The notes under the pieces were generated by a model. That model was not told the DNA's origin. It was given only the letters and a program-made list of their open reading frames with translations, and ran no database searches. Of a stretch of 64,000 nt of DNA, positions 35,399 through 47,370 are shown in pieces. This DNA is from Syncephalis plumigaleata. Its lineage: Eukaryota; Zoopagomycota; Zoopagomycetes; Zoopagales; Piptocephalidaceae. The translations under genes were made by a program, and so were the position numbers. The stretch is from contig JAIXMF010000012.1 of assembly GCA_025201365.1 (NCBI GenBank), forward strand, positions 677,313-741,312, read 5' to 3'. Numbering within the stretch: position 1 is the stretch's first letter; every line of letters begins with the position of its first letter.

Positions 35399-37842
35399 TT
35401 AAGGAGCGTACCGTGGTCGCTTTGGTGATTGATCGGCCTGGTCGGATTGTGAGTGGCTAGCAAGCTCGCGCTTGTTCGTTTCTTCCAATGAATTAAGCCA
35501 TGGATGCTGCAGGGCATCCTTGACCGTCATTCGTTGGATAGGATTCAATTGAAGAAGGCGGTTAATAAAATCAATACCTAAACAGTATTAATTGTAGTTA
35601 GCTGATTTTATTAGTGTACTCGTAACCTACCTTCGTGCACAGGTTCATTAAAATTTATAGTTTTAAATGGTGTTTGTTCATTTAAAACTTCCTTTAGGCA
35701 CTCTTTATAAGTGCGCTTACCCATGCATCCCGGGAATGGATGCTCATCTATAGTATATCGCGTTAGCTATCATTAATTCTAAGCAGCGATTAACTTACGG
35801 GATAGCAGCAAATGTGTAAGCACGCCTACGCTCCACATATCGCTACTTATACTATATCCAAGGTACGAATTTAAAATATAGGCGACTTTCTGCATACCGA
35901 TATCACCTTGGTTTATGAAGGATTGCACAATTGTAGTCGCATCTTCCTGGCACAAGAGGATTTCCGGTGCCGTATACATTGGGGTGCCAATAAGCGACTG
36001 GATAGGCGCATATGGATATGCGAATTCGTGCGACAATCCAAAATCTGCCAGGAGGATGTGTGTACAATCCTTGTCCTTGAAAAGAACATTTTCCAGCTAT
36101 GTTTGTGTTAATATTTGTAATAAAGCAAATAAATAAATGACTTACTTTTATGTCTAATTGTAATTGGATTACATTAAATAAATCACCATGAGTACACATT
36201 ATTAGTTAATCCTAAGCACAGCTGATTACTTACCAAGGTGAGCGGTATTGGCGTTGTGCAAATCCTAATAGTATATGGTTAATATAGCTTTAATAGTAGT
36301 CATAGTTGTATTACTTACCTGAAGCGCCAACAGGATTTGGCAGACAATTGCCTTGACCTTGTCTTCAGGGAGAAGTATTGGGGTTTTCTTAATGTAGTCT
36401 AAAAGACTACCTCCCTTAGCGAGTTCCGCGACAACAAACGTGCCATAGTCATTTTGGTTGAAGTTAATGACACGTAAAATATTTTGTTGTTTGCGAAATT
36501 TTCGCATTATGCCCCATTCGTTTTCCAGTGCCGTATTGCCGCTATGGGCTTGCTTGATCGCCACTCCTTCCCCGGTAGTGCGCGATATTCCTTTGTAGAC
36601 GGTGCCGAAACCGCCACTAGATGCGCACGTTAGCTATTCATTATAGCACTTCCCTGTATTTAGCTATTTGTTCACTTACCTGCCGAGACACTTTGTAGTG
36701 TGATAATAATCACCAAGCATCTGTACCGTGTTAGTAGTAATATTGTATACATTTGTCTCCATTTACCTGTGTGTAATAAACAGGCAACACTTGCTCTGAT
36801 TCTGCGTGTTCTAACGCGGTATATAAAAAATTGTCTATATATGTTGTTAGCTCAAGTTTATCAATGAAGTTGCTGTAACTTACTATCACAAGCGTTTATA
36901 CTGATGATGCCGACGTTTATAAATGTTCTATGTTCATTTTCTTGTATATTGTTTACTACAGAGTTGATTAGCATGAGTATTCGACCGTACATACCAATAA
37001 CTTACTAAATAAGGCAGCAGGGCCTCCATTCTAATAAATGATTAGTTAAACGTCCAATACATTTGAGCATAGTACTTACTGTGATATGGATCTTGCCATC
37101 CTCCTAATGAGCTGCAGGTTAGATTATATCCATCGTTTAATATGATTATGATCTTACCTCTGATATATCAAGAGCACAGATTGTATCGAGAGGAAACTTA
37201 TAGTCACTAATATGTTGCAATTAGTAAGTAGATCAAAGTGACGTAATAGTAACTTACCAGCCAGCTTCATTACCGAATGATAGCTTGCTGCCACGGTAAA
37301 GCAGCAATTCTATAGATAGGTTAGTTATTGTCGTCTGTGTCATTTAAACACAGCTTACGTTGCTTATTATCCTCTTCTGGCGTTATCCACCCTACTAGCT
37401 TTGCGCGTTTCTCCTGCTGAAGCTTGAGCCACTCAAAAGGCACACGAATAAATTTACTGTGCTTTTTCCCTATACCTGAGCCACCGTCGCCAGCAGATGA
37501 TAGTTGTGCTGGCTTTGGCAATAACACCGCTGTTTGAGCAGGCACCGACTCCGAGGCAGCAGCAGCGACAGTGGTAGTAGTAGAAGCAGGAGCAGTGGCA
37601 GCAGCAGTAGTAGTAGGAGAGGTGGTAGCGGTAGTATCAGGAGCAGTGGCAGCAGCAGTAGTAGTAGGAGAGGTGGTAGCAGTAGTAGCAGGAGCAGTGG
37701 CGGTAGCGGGAATAGGAGCTGAAGTAAAAGTGGCAATACGTACTCTTCCATCGTTAATACCAGCGGTAGTAGCTGGTATTAGAATAGGTGCGGACTTTGA
37801 CGCTGGCACTCGTACTGGTGCTGGACCGGCACGTCGTTCCAT
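35399..37842 (-). CDS. FHA-domain Ser/Thr kinase of the CHK2/RAD53 type
   Basis: Starts at 37,842 with MERRAGPAPVRVPASKS and a long Ala/Thr/Pro repeat region. An FHA-like fold follows (LVGWITPEED...KLCLND, LLLYRGSKLSFGNE, DISEEDGKIHITV, HRTFINVG). The kinase has a glycine loop (LGSGGFGTVYKG), VAIKQAHSGN with the ATP Lys, ALENEWGIMRKF, FVVAELAKGGSLLDYI, a catalytic loop reading HLDIKLENVLF, LADFGLSHEF, GTPMYTAPEI and SSDMWSVGVLTHLLLS. It ends QSPKRPRYAP with the stop at 35,399. The order FHA then kinase is that of CHK2/Cds1/Rad53 checkpoint kinases. The HRD Arg is Leu, and the FHA phosphate-binding Arg also seems replaced, so regulation may differ. An 8-nt exon (36,146-36,153) is needed to keep the catalytic loop. 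Confidence 0.82.
36146..36153 (-). other. 8-nt microexon encoding the catalytic Asp-Ile-Lys
   Basis: The preceding exon ends ...GCT-CAC-CTT-G before GTAAGT and the next exon starts CTG-GAA-AAT after ACATAG. Between them, ACATAAAA is flanked by an AG on its left and GTAAG on its right (read on the minus strand). Joining all three gives H-L-D-I-K-L-E-N-V-L-F in frame, the expected kinase catalytic loop. Skipping the eight bases would delete the catalytic Asp and shift the frame. Confidence 0.75.
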
Positions 37843-38176
37843 CTTGAGAGCGCAATCGTTAAGTATATAACTGTAAGGGTATAGAAAGCAGGAGTGGAGC
37901 TGTATGGGATAAGTAAAAGCTTGTGCGTAAACCAAGATTGAACTAGGTAGTGGATAGAACTGGAAGAGTAGCGGAATAAGAGGTTGTGCATAGCCCAGTA
38001 CCTACTGTCGCCATCACTAATGGCTTTATATAACACAGCACATAGGTCGTAAAACTGTAGCTTCAGCTTATACCGCTACACTTCGTCCAGTACGCTTTGT
38101 ACCTGGGAATATTTCAAACTCATACTGCGTAGAACTGAGCAGAACTGAACAGCTCTAACACTATAATAATCACATG

Positions 38177-38771
38177 TTTTTTACGATCTTTGCCAATACT
38201 TGACCGATTTCGACGCGGCAAGTTTGCTTACATTGCTTGACACTTGGTAGAATGCGTTGTGCACATTTAATGTAGATATCTTTATTCATGATAAATCTAC
38301 AGAGTGTAGAAGATATTGGTCGTCAAGATAAACAAGCAAAGTGACTGCGCTCTTGCATCGTCTTTATTTGGAAGGTGGTTTTGCTCTGCGTAAAGCAGCC
38401 ACGATCTGTCTGATTATTGACAAAGGACCCACACCGATATCATTTACCAGGATTTCCATCCATCCATCCATCCATTTTTTACGATCTTTGCCAATACTTG
38501 ACCGATTTCGACGCGGCAAATTTGCTTGTATAGCTTGACACTTGGTAGAATATATTGTGCACATTTAATGTAGATTCCTTTATTCATGATAAATTTCTAG
38601 GGCATATAAGATATTGGTCGTCAAGATAAACAAGCAAAGTGACTGCGCTCTTGCATCGTCTTTATTTGGAAGGTGGTTTTGCTCTATGTAAGCAGCCACG
38701 ATTTGCCTGATTATTGACAAAGGACCCACACCGATATCGTTTACCCGGATTTCCATCCATCCATTCATCCA
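38177..38771. repeat. Tandem duplication of a ~298-bp unit
   Basis: Two nearly identical units lie head to tail (38,177-38,474 and 38,475-38,771). Each begins TTTTTTACGATCTTTGCCAA and ends in a (CATC)n tract before the next TTTTTTAC. A third TTTTTTAC follows the second unit. Unequal pairing at the CATC/T-run boundary would explain it. No known small RNA was recognised within the unit. Confidence 0.85.
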
Positions 38772-39895
38772 TTTTTTACTAGCGTTATGAGATTGGCAGT
38801 TCATCCCATTATTTCGACGCTGTTAGTTCATCCCAATTCAGATATTGCAAGCTATCGTTTTCCTCATTTCTTTGTTCACTTATCCAACACAACGCTTCCA
38901 AAAACGATTATCAAACAGCTATTCCATATAGGTTACACAATCCTTGCCAAAAAATTCACACGCCGTTATTCCACTTATGCGCTGCAGTTACGTCACTACA
39001 ATATCGCGCTGCAATCTGGCTTAATCCTGTGCACGTTGTCACCGTAAACTACTATTTAATCCTAGCCTATTGGAACTAACCGACCGCACACTGCATCCGT
39101 TACCTTCCTCAACTACCTACGTCTTTTGCGCTTTTTATTTTTCTTTCGTTTTCCACCATCATTCTGCTACTCTTTTTTTGTAATGACACTTTCTACATAA
39201 TACTGCCGTTTATATACATAGAATGAGTTATCCTTTATTATATTTGTTCGTATGGCGGTAACAATAAGTATGCTAATAGGTACTATATATTTGCGCTTTA
39301 TTTGCTTGAATGTACACATGCATGGGACATTGGTTGTTGGATCTACAGCAGAAAGTAGCAGCGAGCTTAAGTGACTGGGGGTAGTCCCGGTTGACGAACG
39401 TAACAGGCATTGCGACTAAAGTTCCCGCACGAGTGCTGCAAAACCAGCTCTCCTTAAGTAAGCTGCTATGACTGTAGTAATCCGTAATCAATGTAAGCGA
39501 TATTTGAGTGTTCTGGATAGTTGGAAGGCTAATTAACGTAGCAGAGTTCTGCTATTACAAGACCCTCATTTATCGCGGTAGGTAGATGTTGTGTATGTCC
39601 GCTATTACGCTGATCGAAAGATTGCTCAATAGTATTCCGTGGGGAATTCTAGGACATACAACAACATTCGCCTCGCTACCCTTTTGCTACTAACTATTTT
39701 GATTAATTAGATAGCCGTCTATTCATATTACGAGGATACACGCAATACGCAACAGTAACCAGAAGGTAAGTATACATGTCCACTCGTGCATACAATCAGT
39801 ACTAATAGCTGCCGTTTACTAATTACACTCTTTATTATTCATTTACAACGCTATCAGCCATTTAATCGCTGCCATTATAGTCTAGACATTGTAAC

Positions 39896-40011
39896 CATAG
39901 GAAGCATATTTGGGTTGCCTAAGCCAGCATTGTTTGGCTTAGGAGGGATAGGGGTAGCTTACTGGTCTATGACCGGTATTGCTTTGGGTGTACACAAATA
40001 TGCTTCCTATG
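39896..40011. repeat. Perfect 17-bp inverted repeat with nested 9-bp stem
   Basis: CATAGGAAGCATATTTG at 39,896-39,912 is the exact reverse complement of 39,995-40,011. Inside, CCTAAGCCA and TGGCTTAGG form a second perfect stem with an 8-nt loop. It lies ~60 bp from the left end of cassette copy B. No target-site duplication is evident. Confidence 0.8.
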
Positions 40012-40068
40012 CGGGTTTTCCTTCACTTAATAAACGTGTTATAACATAGTACAATCAACTTAATAACA

Positions 40069-41310
40069 GTGGATATTGATTACGTTAACCTTTTTGCATT
40101 CTCATCGTTACTTGATAGATCATTATATCTTACATTGGCTACATTTTTCTGCCACGTTAATTAGCAATGTTTATGGAGTATTCTCGTTCAATAAAGGTTG
40201 TCGATAAGAAGTGTGAATAGCATATGCAACGGTAGAACTAATATCTGTCTTGTTTATTGTAGTTATTCAAGAATTGAATCGCTTTACCCACTCACAACTA
40301 TCGGCGCTCTACGTTGAATCTATCAAGGAGCGGCTTTACGCTGACGGCAAATTATCGTTGGCACGAATATCAGCACAGACTGCCGTATACCGCGTAAGAA
40401 GCCATTGATACTTGATATGCAACTGTAGCTAAGCAAGGAATACCGCATAGATAACTGAGGTGTACACACGCGCACTCGCACCAATTGCTTGTCATTTAGC
40501 CGAGGAGATTCAGCTTTTCTCCCCGTCGAGTTGGTCGACACCACTTGATAGCGTATTCCAGTCGGGATGGATATCTCTGGTAAACACTTGCAATCACTGA
40601 GCTATGTATGGTCTAATACTCGAGCATTGGCAATGAATAGGATAATCGTTGGCATAATACTGCTTTGGAGCAAGACTGGACAGTGCTACGACACCTTCGT
40701 AGTCAGTACTACCAGCTAGTCGAGAAGGTGCGACAGGTCAAGTAAGTGCTATCTGCAGTATACCAAATGATTTATTTACAAATTTCATTGTCTGATAGGG
40801 GAATCAAGACAAGTGCGCAAATCGATCTGACACTAGAACTGGAAGACAGTGCAATGTCTCCACTAGGTCAGCTACTACAGAAATACGGTAAGACGACAAT
40901 AATAATAATAGCGATAGTGATATTGGTTGTATATAGTTTATTAAGCAATATGCATTAGCATCACAACTACCTGAACTGTTCCTATGTGCATCGGTTAATG
41001 TTGCTACACAGTCGACATTAACCACGAGAAATGACACTGTCCTTATTAGTGAGACGATATCATTACCAAGTAAGTATGAGGTATGCAGTATGAATGTGCC
41101 GTGATAATGACTATTGATCGACAACGTAATAGACACTATGAATGGTGCATCTGGTCAAATGATTCTACGTTTATCGGTACGACATAAATGTCCTAGATGT
41201 TGGAGCTATCGATCTGATCAATCGGAATGTCTATGTAATCGATGCCAGCTTGTTGTGAACAATAACAAGGGACACGTCATTGATACTACTATGCATTCAT
41301 GTAACTAATA
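40069..41310 (+). pseudogene. ISM1: Mitochondrial isoleucyl-tRNA synthetase, 3' fragment (copy B)
   Basis: The pieces are the same as in copy A: NSQLSA-type helix (about 40,280-40,320), DWTVLRHLRSQYYQLVEKV (about 40,675-40,735), QIDLTLELEDSAMSPLGQLL (about 40,820-40,880) and the zinc ribbon HKCPRCW...CLCNRC (about 41,183-41,250). The catalytic domain is missing and stops are present. It differs from copy A mainly by scattered transitions. Confidence 0.72.
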
Positions 41311-42043
41311 GCAACATCCCATCGATGGTGTCCTAGCAAGCCTATTGAATAACAACCTGATTCATTCGATCATCATGAACACATAGAACCAAGTTGCCAG
41401 ACACATACCAATTATAAATTGTTACTTTATCATATAGTATTCGTGTACGATATTTACTATTAGTTGAATGGATTAGAATGATCAGCTAGCAATTATTACT
41501 ACTAATGATACCATCATCATCATCATCATCATCATCAGTTTATAAACATCCATATGGTATGATTAATGATAGATATTACTACACGCGATACTGCTATTAT
41601 GCAATCTATGCTACATTAATTACTGCCAGCATAGCGAACACTCGATTATTACCATTGATGGTATTTCTATATGAGTATGGACAGTCGTCGTCTCAATCGG
41701 TAGATTAAACTGAGCATATCACATGGCTGACATACCGCAGCAAGTATTCGGTAATTATAATGAAGTCGCATGTTATTCTCGGTCAGTGGGTGGACTAGCC
41801 ATTTCAGTCGTCGTCAAACCCAGCAAGGCTAATCATCTAGTATAGATTCATCTACGATATACACCATTTGCATCAATGTAGAACAGCAGTTGCTTGAAGA
41901 ATCAGCATATAGTTATTGTAAAGATGGATGTTTATTGCGTAAAAGCGTTGGCAAGAATATCATAGCGAGTACATTATAATAAAATCTATGTCTACGCTGT
42001 AGTATAATGTGCAAGCAATTTTGTCTGCTTATTTAGTGTGTGG
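41311..42043 (+). other. Cassette spacer between IleRS fragment and gene X (copy B)
   Basis: The matching region in copy A is 5,251-5,950. It contains a CAT-triplet repeat (Ser codons in one frame, MIPSSSSSS...VYKHPYGMINDRYY) and otherwise no long open frame shared by both copies. Conservation between copies is high, but no product was recognised. Confidence 0.5.
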
Positions 42044-42050
42044 TATAAAA
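42044..42050 (+). promoter_or_regulatory. TATA box of gene X (copy B)
   Basis: TATAAAA inside GTGTGGTATAAAAAGGACGC. The start codon is about 420 bp downstream. The intervening 5' leader appears to hold an intron from GTAAGTATATTG (near 42,191) to CTGCAG just before the ATG, so the mature leader would be short. The block is conserved in all three copies. Confidence 0.65.
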
Positions 42051-42466
42051 AGGACGCGCACTAAATAATGTCACATCATCAACTCATTCATTTCTTTCTT
42101 TCTTTCAACACTAAAAAGCACTCACTAAAAGCTATTCACTTGAACTTTAAACGCTGTTCGTTTTCTTGTAGCTTACTAAAACCATAACTAGTAAGTATAT
42201 TGTTGATTGTGTTGCTGCTGTATCTCTCTTGTATGTTGTTTGTACGTATTCGTCTCTGTTCTACCCGTTGTATGTTCTCTCGTGTGTAGTAGTCTCGCGT
42301 GCATGACTATGCTATTTGCACTGCAAGCGCTCTTCTCGAATACTTTCTATTGTACGTGCTCCATATGTGCTCCTCCCCACTGCATACTTGTTCTATGTTA
42401 CTCACGCTGTTCTAATTAATTGATAGTACAAGCATCCATCTGCATCTACCTGTGTTCATCTGCAGT

Positions 42467-43234
42467 ATGTTTTCAGCTTACCAATCCATCTTTATGCCAT
42501 CTGTGCACGGTGCACAGGGCAATAGCATTGTGCCACCACACGTCACGGTAAGTGATTATGGCACTAGCAGTTGAAACGCGTTACTAATACGTCACACTTA
42601 GTGTGGTATGGTGGGCTTACGCCCATTTTATAACTCGCAAGCCACGTCCGCTTCCATGATCGTTCGTAAACGATCCTACTCCGAAATTGAGTTAAAACTA
42701 AAAAGCACTTCGGTGCACAAAAAAGCTCGTCATTTCGAGCGTAAGCGCAAGGATAGTATCCTAGAGCGCATCAAACAACGCGCTATCGAGCGCAAGAAGC
42801 TCTGGCGCCAGTGGAACCGCGAGCGTCTAAGCCGCATTGGCGCTACGCCTCCACCCGCTCTTCTCGCTCCCTCTCTCCCTCCTCTCGATCCCTTCTACAT
42901 CCCAAATCCCTCTCCTCTCCCCGACTTCTGCTTCATCCGCCACTACCACTCCTCCTCCTCCAATAACACACCAACGCCAATGGAAGACGTCCAATACCAA
43001 CGGGACGTCGCTCCATTGACAATCATATTCAAACCTAACACCACGGCTCGACCCAGTCGTCCTCCTCTCCGCTCTCGCCGCAACTCCCGCACCTCCCGCC
43101 CTCATCTTCCTTCTCCTCCCATTTCACCTACCACTCCCTCTCCCTCCAAGTCTGTGTCGGCAGGGTCGACCGACACGGACGAACCACAACGCAAACGTGT
43201 TCGTCGCGTGCGTTGTGTGATACGCGATGAATAA
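42467..43234 (+). CDS. Gene X: unrecognised basic Ser/Pro-rich protein carried by the cassette
   Basis: Exon 1 (42,467-42,547) reads MFSAYQSIFMPSVHGAQGN. A 54-nt GT-AG intron follows in phase 0, then exon 2 (42,602-43,234), giving about 237 residues. After a short N-terminal part (GLRPFYNSQATSASMIVRKR) comes a highly charged helix (KKARHFERKRKDSILERIKQ and RAIERKKLWRQWNRERL). The second half is a long Pro/Ser/Thr-rich segment, and the end is basic (PQRKRVRRVRCVIRDE), possibly a nuclear localisation signal. No zinc finger, homeobox or enzymatic motif was seen. A basic helix plus a proline-rich tail would suit a nucleic-acid-binding or regulatory protein, but that is inference. This is the only copy open from start to stop. 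Confidence 0.65.
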
Positions 43235-43809
43235 TAATAAGGTAAGTCAACACTAATATACACTACTAATACAATAACTAACATTACTACTAGGTTTTTA
43301 TTATTACTACTACTACTACTATCGGGTTATACCAACAATGTGGCCGTTGCCACACTTTTCCTATTTCCATTCAATATGTGCCATGTATGGCCAACTGTAT
43401 CAAATATGTTTGTTTTGCTTTTTCTGTCAATAAATATTCATAATCTCCTGTATACACTTGTCTAAGCGTGTTTACATTTGGTCATATCTAAAAATCAAAC
43501 GATTCAAGTAAGTACAATGCACTTATATCACACTACTAATACTTTTTATTAGACATTAGCTTATCATCAAATCCATCATCATTCAATAGGTTAGTGCATA
43601 TCGATCAGCTACTACGACATATAGCACATCATATACTAGTAGTGTATTACCAGCTGTAAAGGTATACCACATTGTAATTGACACTTAATTGTAGGTAATG
43701 TTTAATGATGCATCATTCTATGGACTACTTGGTCGACTACACATCGTGGCAACATATGTCGTATGAATGTGCCAGATTGAGATATTCACTTTATTATTCC
43801 TTGATGTCT

Positions 43810-44580
43810 ACATAGTTAATCGATGATTACCTCAAATAAACGCATTCTGGTTGTAAAAGTCGGCCGTCAACTGTCGTCCACTGAACCAGCGGCCATGGAG
43901 CATCTTCATCGCTTGTTGTGCATCAGACACGTCATCAAACTGCACGAATATATAGGCGGCACCAGTGGTATCGTCGTCTACTTCAATATGAATACGAGTT
44001 ACGACATCAAAGCGACGACACTCCTCCTCGAACTCTTCTTTTAGTGTATTGTCCACTTCACCGGCAGTGACTGCATTAGCAATACACACAACAGTAGTTG
44101 TCGTGTTGTCGTTCTTTTGTGCACGATCATGTGCAACACGAGCTGCCTACACCAGCAATGTTACTCGATATACCAGTACATACGCGTTGCCTACCTCTTC
44201 ACTCTGTGCAAGTTTCTGCATTACCGCGCAACGCTGACTTCCTTTAATGCTGATGCGTTCTTCATCCAATACGCTATTCAATGGTTCCACCGATGGTATT
44301 GGCATGGATTGTCCTGTCAAGGTATTGCTACGTATGCATGTATGCATGTATGTATGTACATGTATACTACTTTTGACCATAGTACTCGTAGTAGCAGTAC
44401 TGGCTATCGTAGCAGATGATGCTTGATGTGGTGCCAATCCTTTTAATGCATTCATGCCTTCAATCAATGTGCCAGGTATTATGGTTGTAATAACATGAAG
44501 ATTATCACCGCCTACTTCAAATCCATTCATTGCTGTTATGGCCACCGGGGCTACATCATTCGATACAAAATCAATAAATC
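43810..44580 (-). pseudogene. PUF60: PUF60-type splicing factor, 3' half (copy B, open frame)
   Basis: This is the same two-exon piece as copies A and C, but without a stop. The upstream piece runs through MAITAMNGFEVGGDNLHV, then EERISIKGSQRCAVMQKLAQ. The U2AF-homology exon (from about 44,140 down) reads through VVCIANAVTAGEVDNTL, EEECRRFDVVTRIHIEVDDD, YIFVQFDDVSDAQQAMKML, GRWFSGRQLTADFYNQNAFI and stops. The order matches the end of PUF60/Half-pint, where the UHM binds tryptophan-containing ligands in SF1 or SF3B1. RRM1 and most of RRM2 are missing, and no upstream exons are found in the cassette. A full splicing factor is therefore not made here, though a UHM-only protein is not excluded. 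Confidence 0.78.
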
Positions 44581-44872
44581 TAGTGCAATTTATTAGATGT
44601 ATTTACATACATGTCTTTTGCTATCATCTTACCCGTAGGTCCTGTGCTGTCATGTAGTCATATCCGACTAATGTTATCAACAAGTTAATGGCTAGCAAAC
44701 CAATGAATGAAACTATCATTTAGTCATAAAACAAAAAGCTAACTGCATTAATCAAAGTGAGAAATCCTGTAAGAACGGGATAATAAAATCGATGTAATTT
44801 CACGTGAAATTTCTCTATCCATTTCATTCCATTTCATTTTTTTATGCTATTGTTGTTCGATAATGTCACGAT

Positions 44873-46077
<1,205 letters not shown>

Positions 46078-47370
46078 TGCGACTGCCTCTGCCATAAGAG
46101 ATGATTAATAAGTAAACTGCGTTTCTGTTTTGTATTATAATTTGACGTTAGTTGATTGATTGATTGATTGATTGATTGATGAATCCAATGTTATAGTATA
46201 TTCATACTTACTGGTATAATGTCGTATCGTGTCGTATCAATTACTACTACTGCCACTATTATGATTGCAAGATAGATCATAGCATCGTGTCATTATGGAT
46301 ACGTTCAGGTGAACATGCATGCATACGTGTGCGTGTGTGTGTGACGCCCTTATCACGAAGCATGACCAGTATACGCATGTGACCATAAGCATTTCTCGGC
46401 CTTATTGACACCGAAGACTGGTCTCCATGAATTGGGATAGCAATCATCTTCATTTAAACCAGTAGAACTAATGATGACTAGTAAATGGGATTACATCATT
46501 CACTGTCTTTACTTTATCATATATACGCGCATTACCACGTATATATTCATTAGTCACGACACTTGACTATTGTTTAAACTGTTTTTATGTAAGTATGGAA
46601 GTTCATTTGAAAGATTCAAGGAGTAGATACTAGCGGTGTCATACGTGAACGTGATGACGGGAATATGTTGCCTTCTCGACAGCCTCAAATTGACTAGTGC
46701 GCATCTACTACCATGGCAATAAACGATGTGTGTTTTTTTGTTGCATGCATATGCCATGAATGTTTAGACACGACATGCTAGCCTTGCATTCGTTATCAAT
46801 TCGATACGTGAATGCAATGCCTGCTTGTTCACTTGCCTTTAATCCCTCTACTATATCTTCATTGGTATTGATGATACTAATTGTACTTGCTATGTCATTG
46901 TAACTAAATATTAGCAACAATAATAATAACTTGTCAGTAATTTATATAGACGAACATTTTAATCATCGAGTTGGATCCAAGTTAGCATGACAATGTCATT
47001 GGTTACACGTTGTACATAGTGCAGATGGGTGAGGTTCTCTTTCGTTACTCTACATTTCAATAATGTCCACTCTTTTCGTGTTGACCATGTGGCGCTCAGG
47101 ACAATCACTGCATGTTGCCTATTTTGATTAGGGATCCTGATTAAAAACAATGCTTTACGGATGATTAACGTGGTTTTCATAGTTTCCACTTTCCTTTTTC
47201 TCCGTTACAACATTTATCCATTTAGCGGTGCCATATTACTATTACACACATACACATATCCATATATTTGCGATTAAATCAACTATCTTATCATTATCAT
47301 ACAATAATCAGATTCGACGGTTATCGGGATGAGCTTTCCATTGTAAAGACGTGACGACTTCCACTAGAGA
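46078..47370. other. Intergenic region with a possible small minus-strand gene
   Basis: A GATT tandem tract lies at about 46,154-46,180. On the minus strand, frames at 47,189-46,959 (METMKTTLIIRKALFLIRIP, then TWSTRKEWTLLKCRVTKENL) and 46,920-46,708 (TISIINTNEDIVEGLKASEQ) look protein-like. They could be two exons of one gene with a beta-rich N-terminal domain. The link needs a frame correction near 46,960, and no family was recognised, so it is not called as a gene. Confidence 0.4.

Larger units (their letters stand above)
37843..40068. other. Gene-poor region with tandem duplication and hairpin
   Basis: The first part is the promoter side of the FHA-kinase. It then holds a 298-bp tandem duplication (38,177-38,771) and a perfect 17-bp inverted repeat (39,896-40,011). 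Open frames at 38,787-39,047 (+), 39,273-39,491 (-) and 39,786-40,049 (+) match no family I know. The last includes a hydrophobic GLGGIGVAYWSMTGIALGV, but it coincides with the hairpin and is doubtful as a protein. Confidence 0.5.
40069..44757 (+). repeat. Dispersed cassette repeat, copy B
   Basis: Near-identical to copy A (3,994-8,656), in the same orientation, with the same order: IleRS 3' fragment (+), spacer, TATA box and gene X (+), PUF60 3' half (-). Compared with A, this copy keeps gene X open and lacks the stop codon in PUF60, so it is the least damaged. Its left end is abrupt at about 40,069. Confidence 0.9.

Noticed and set aside
37470-37870. Opposite and shifted frames rich in Val/Ala or Leu/Pro over the N-terminus of the FHA-kinase
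   Set aside because: They come from the Ala/Thr/Pro triplet repeat of the real gene read in other frames.
38177-38771. Duplicate unit considered as a small nuclear RNA or tRNA cluster
   Set aside because: No cloverleaf, Sm site or box motif was recognisable.
39786-40049. 87-codon frame with a hydrophobic glycine-rich stretch
   Set aside because: It overlaps the perfect inverted repeat, so palindromic constraint rather than coding may explain it.
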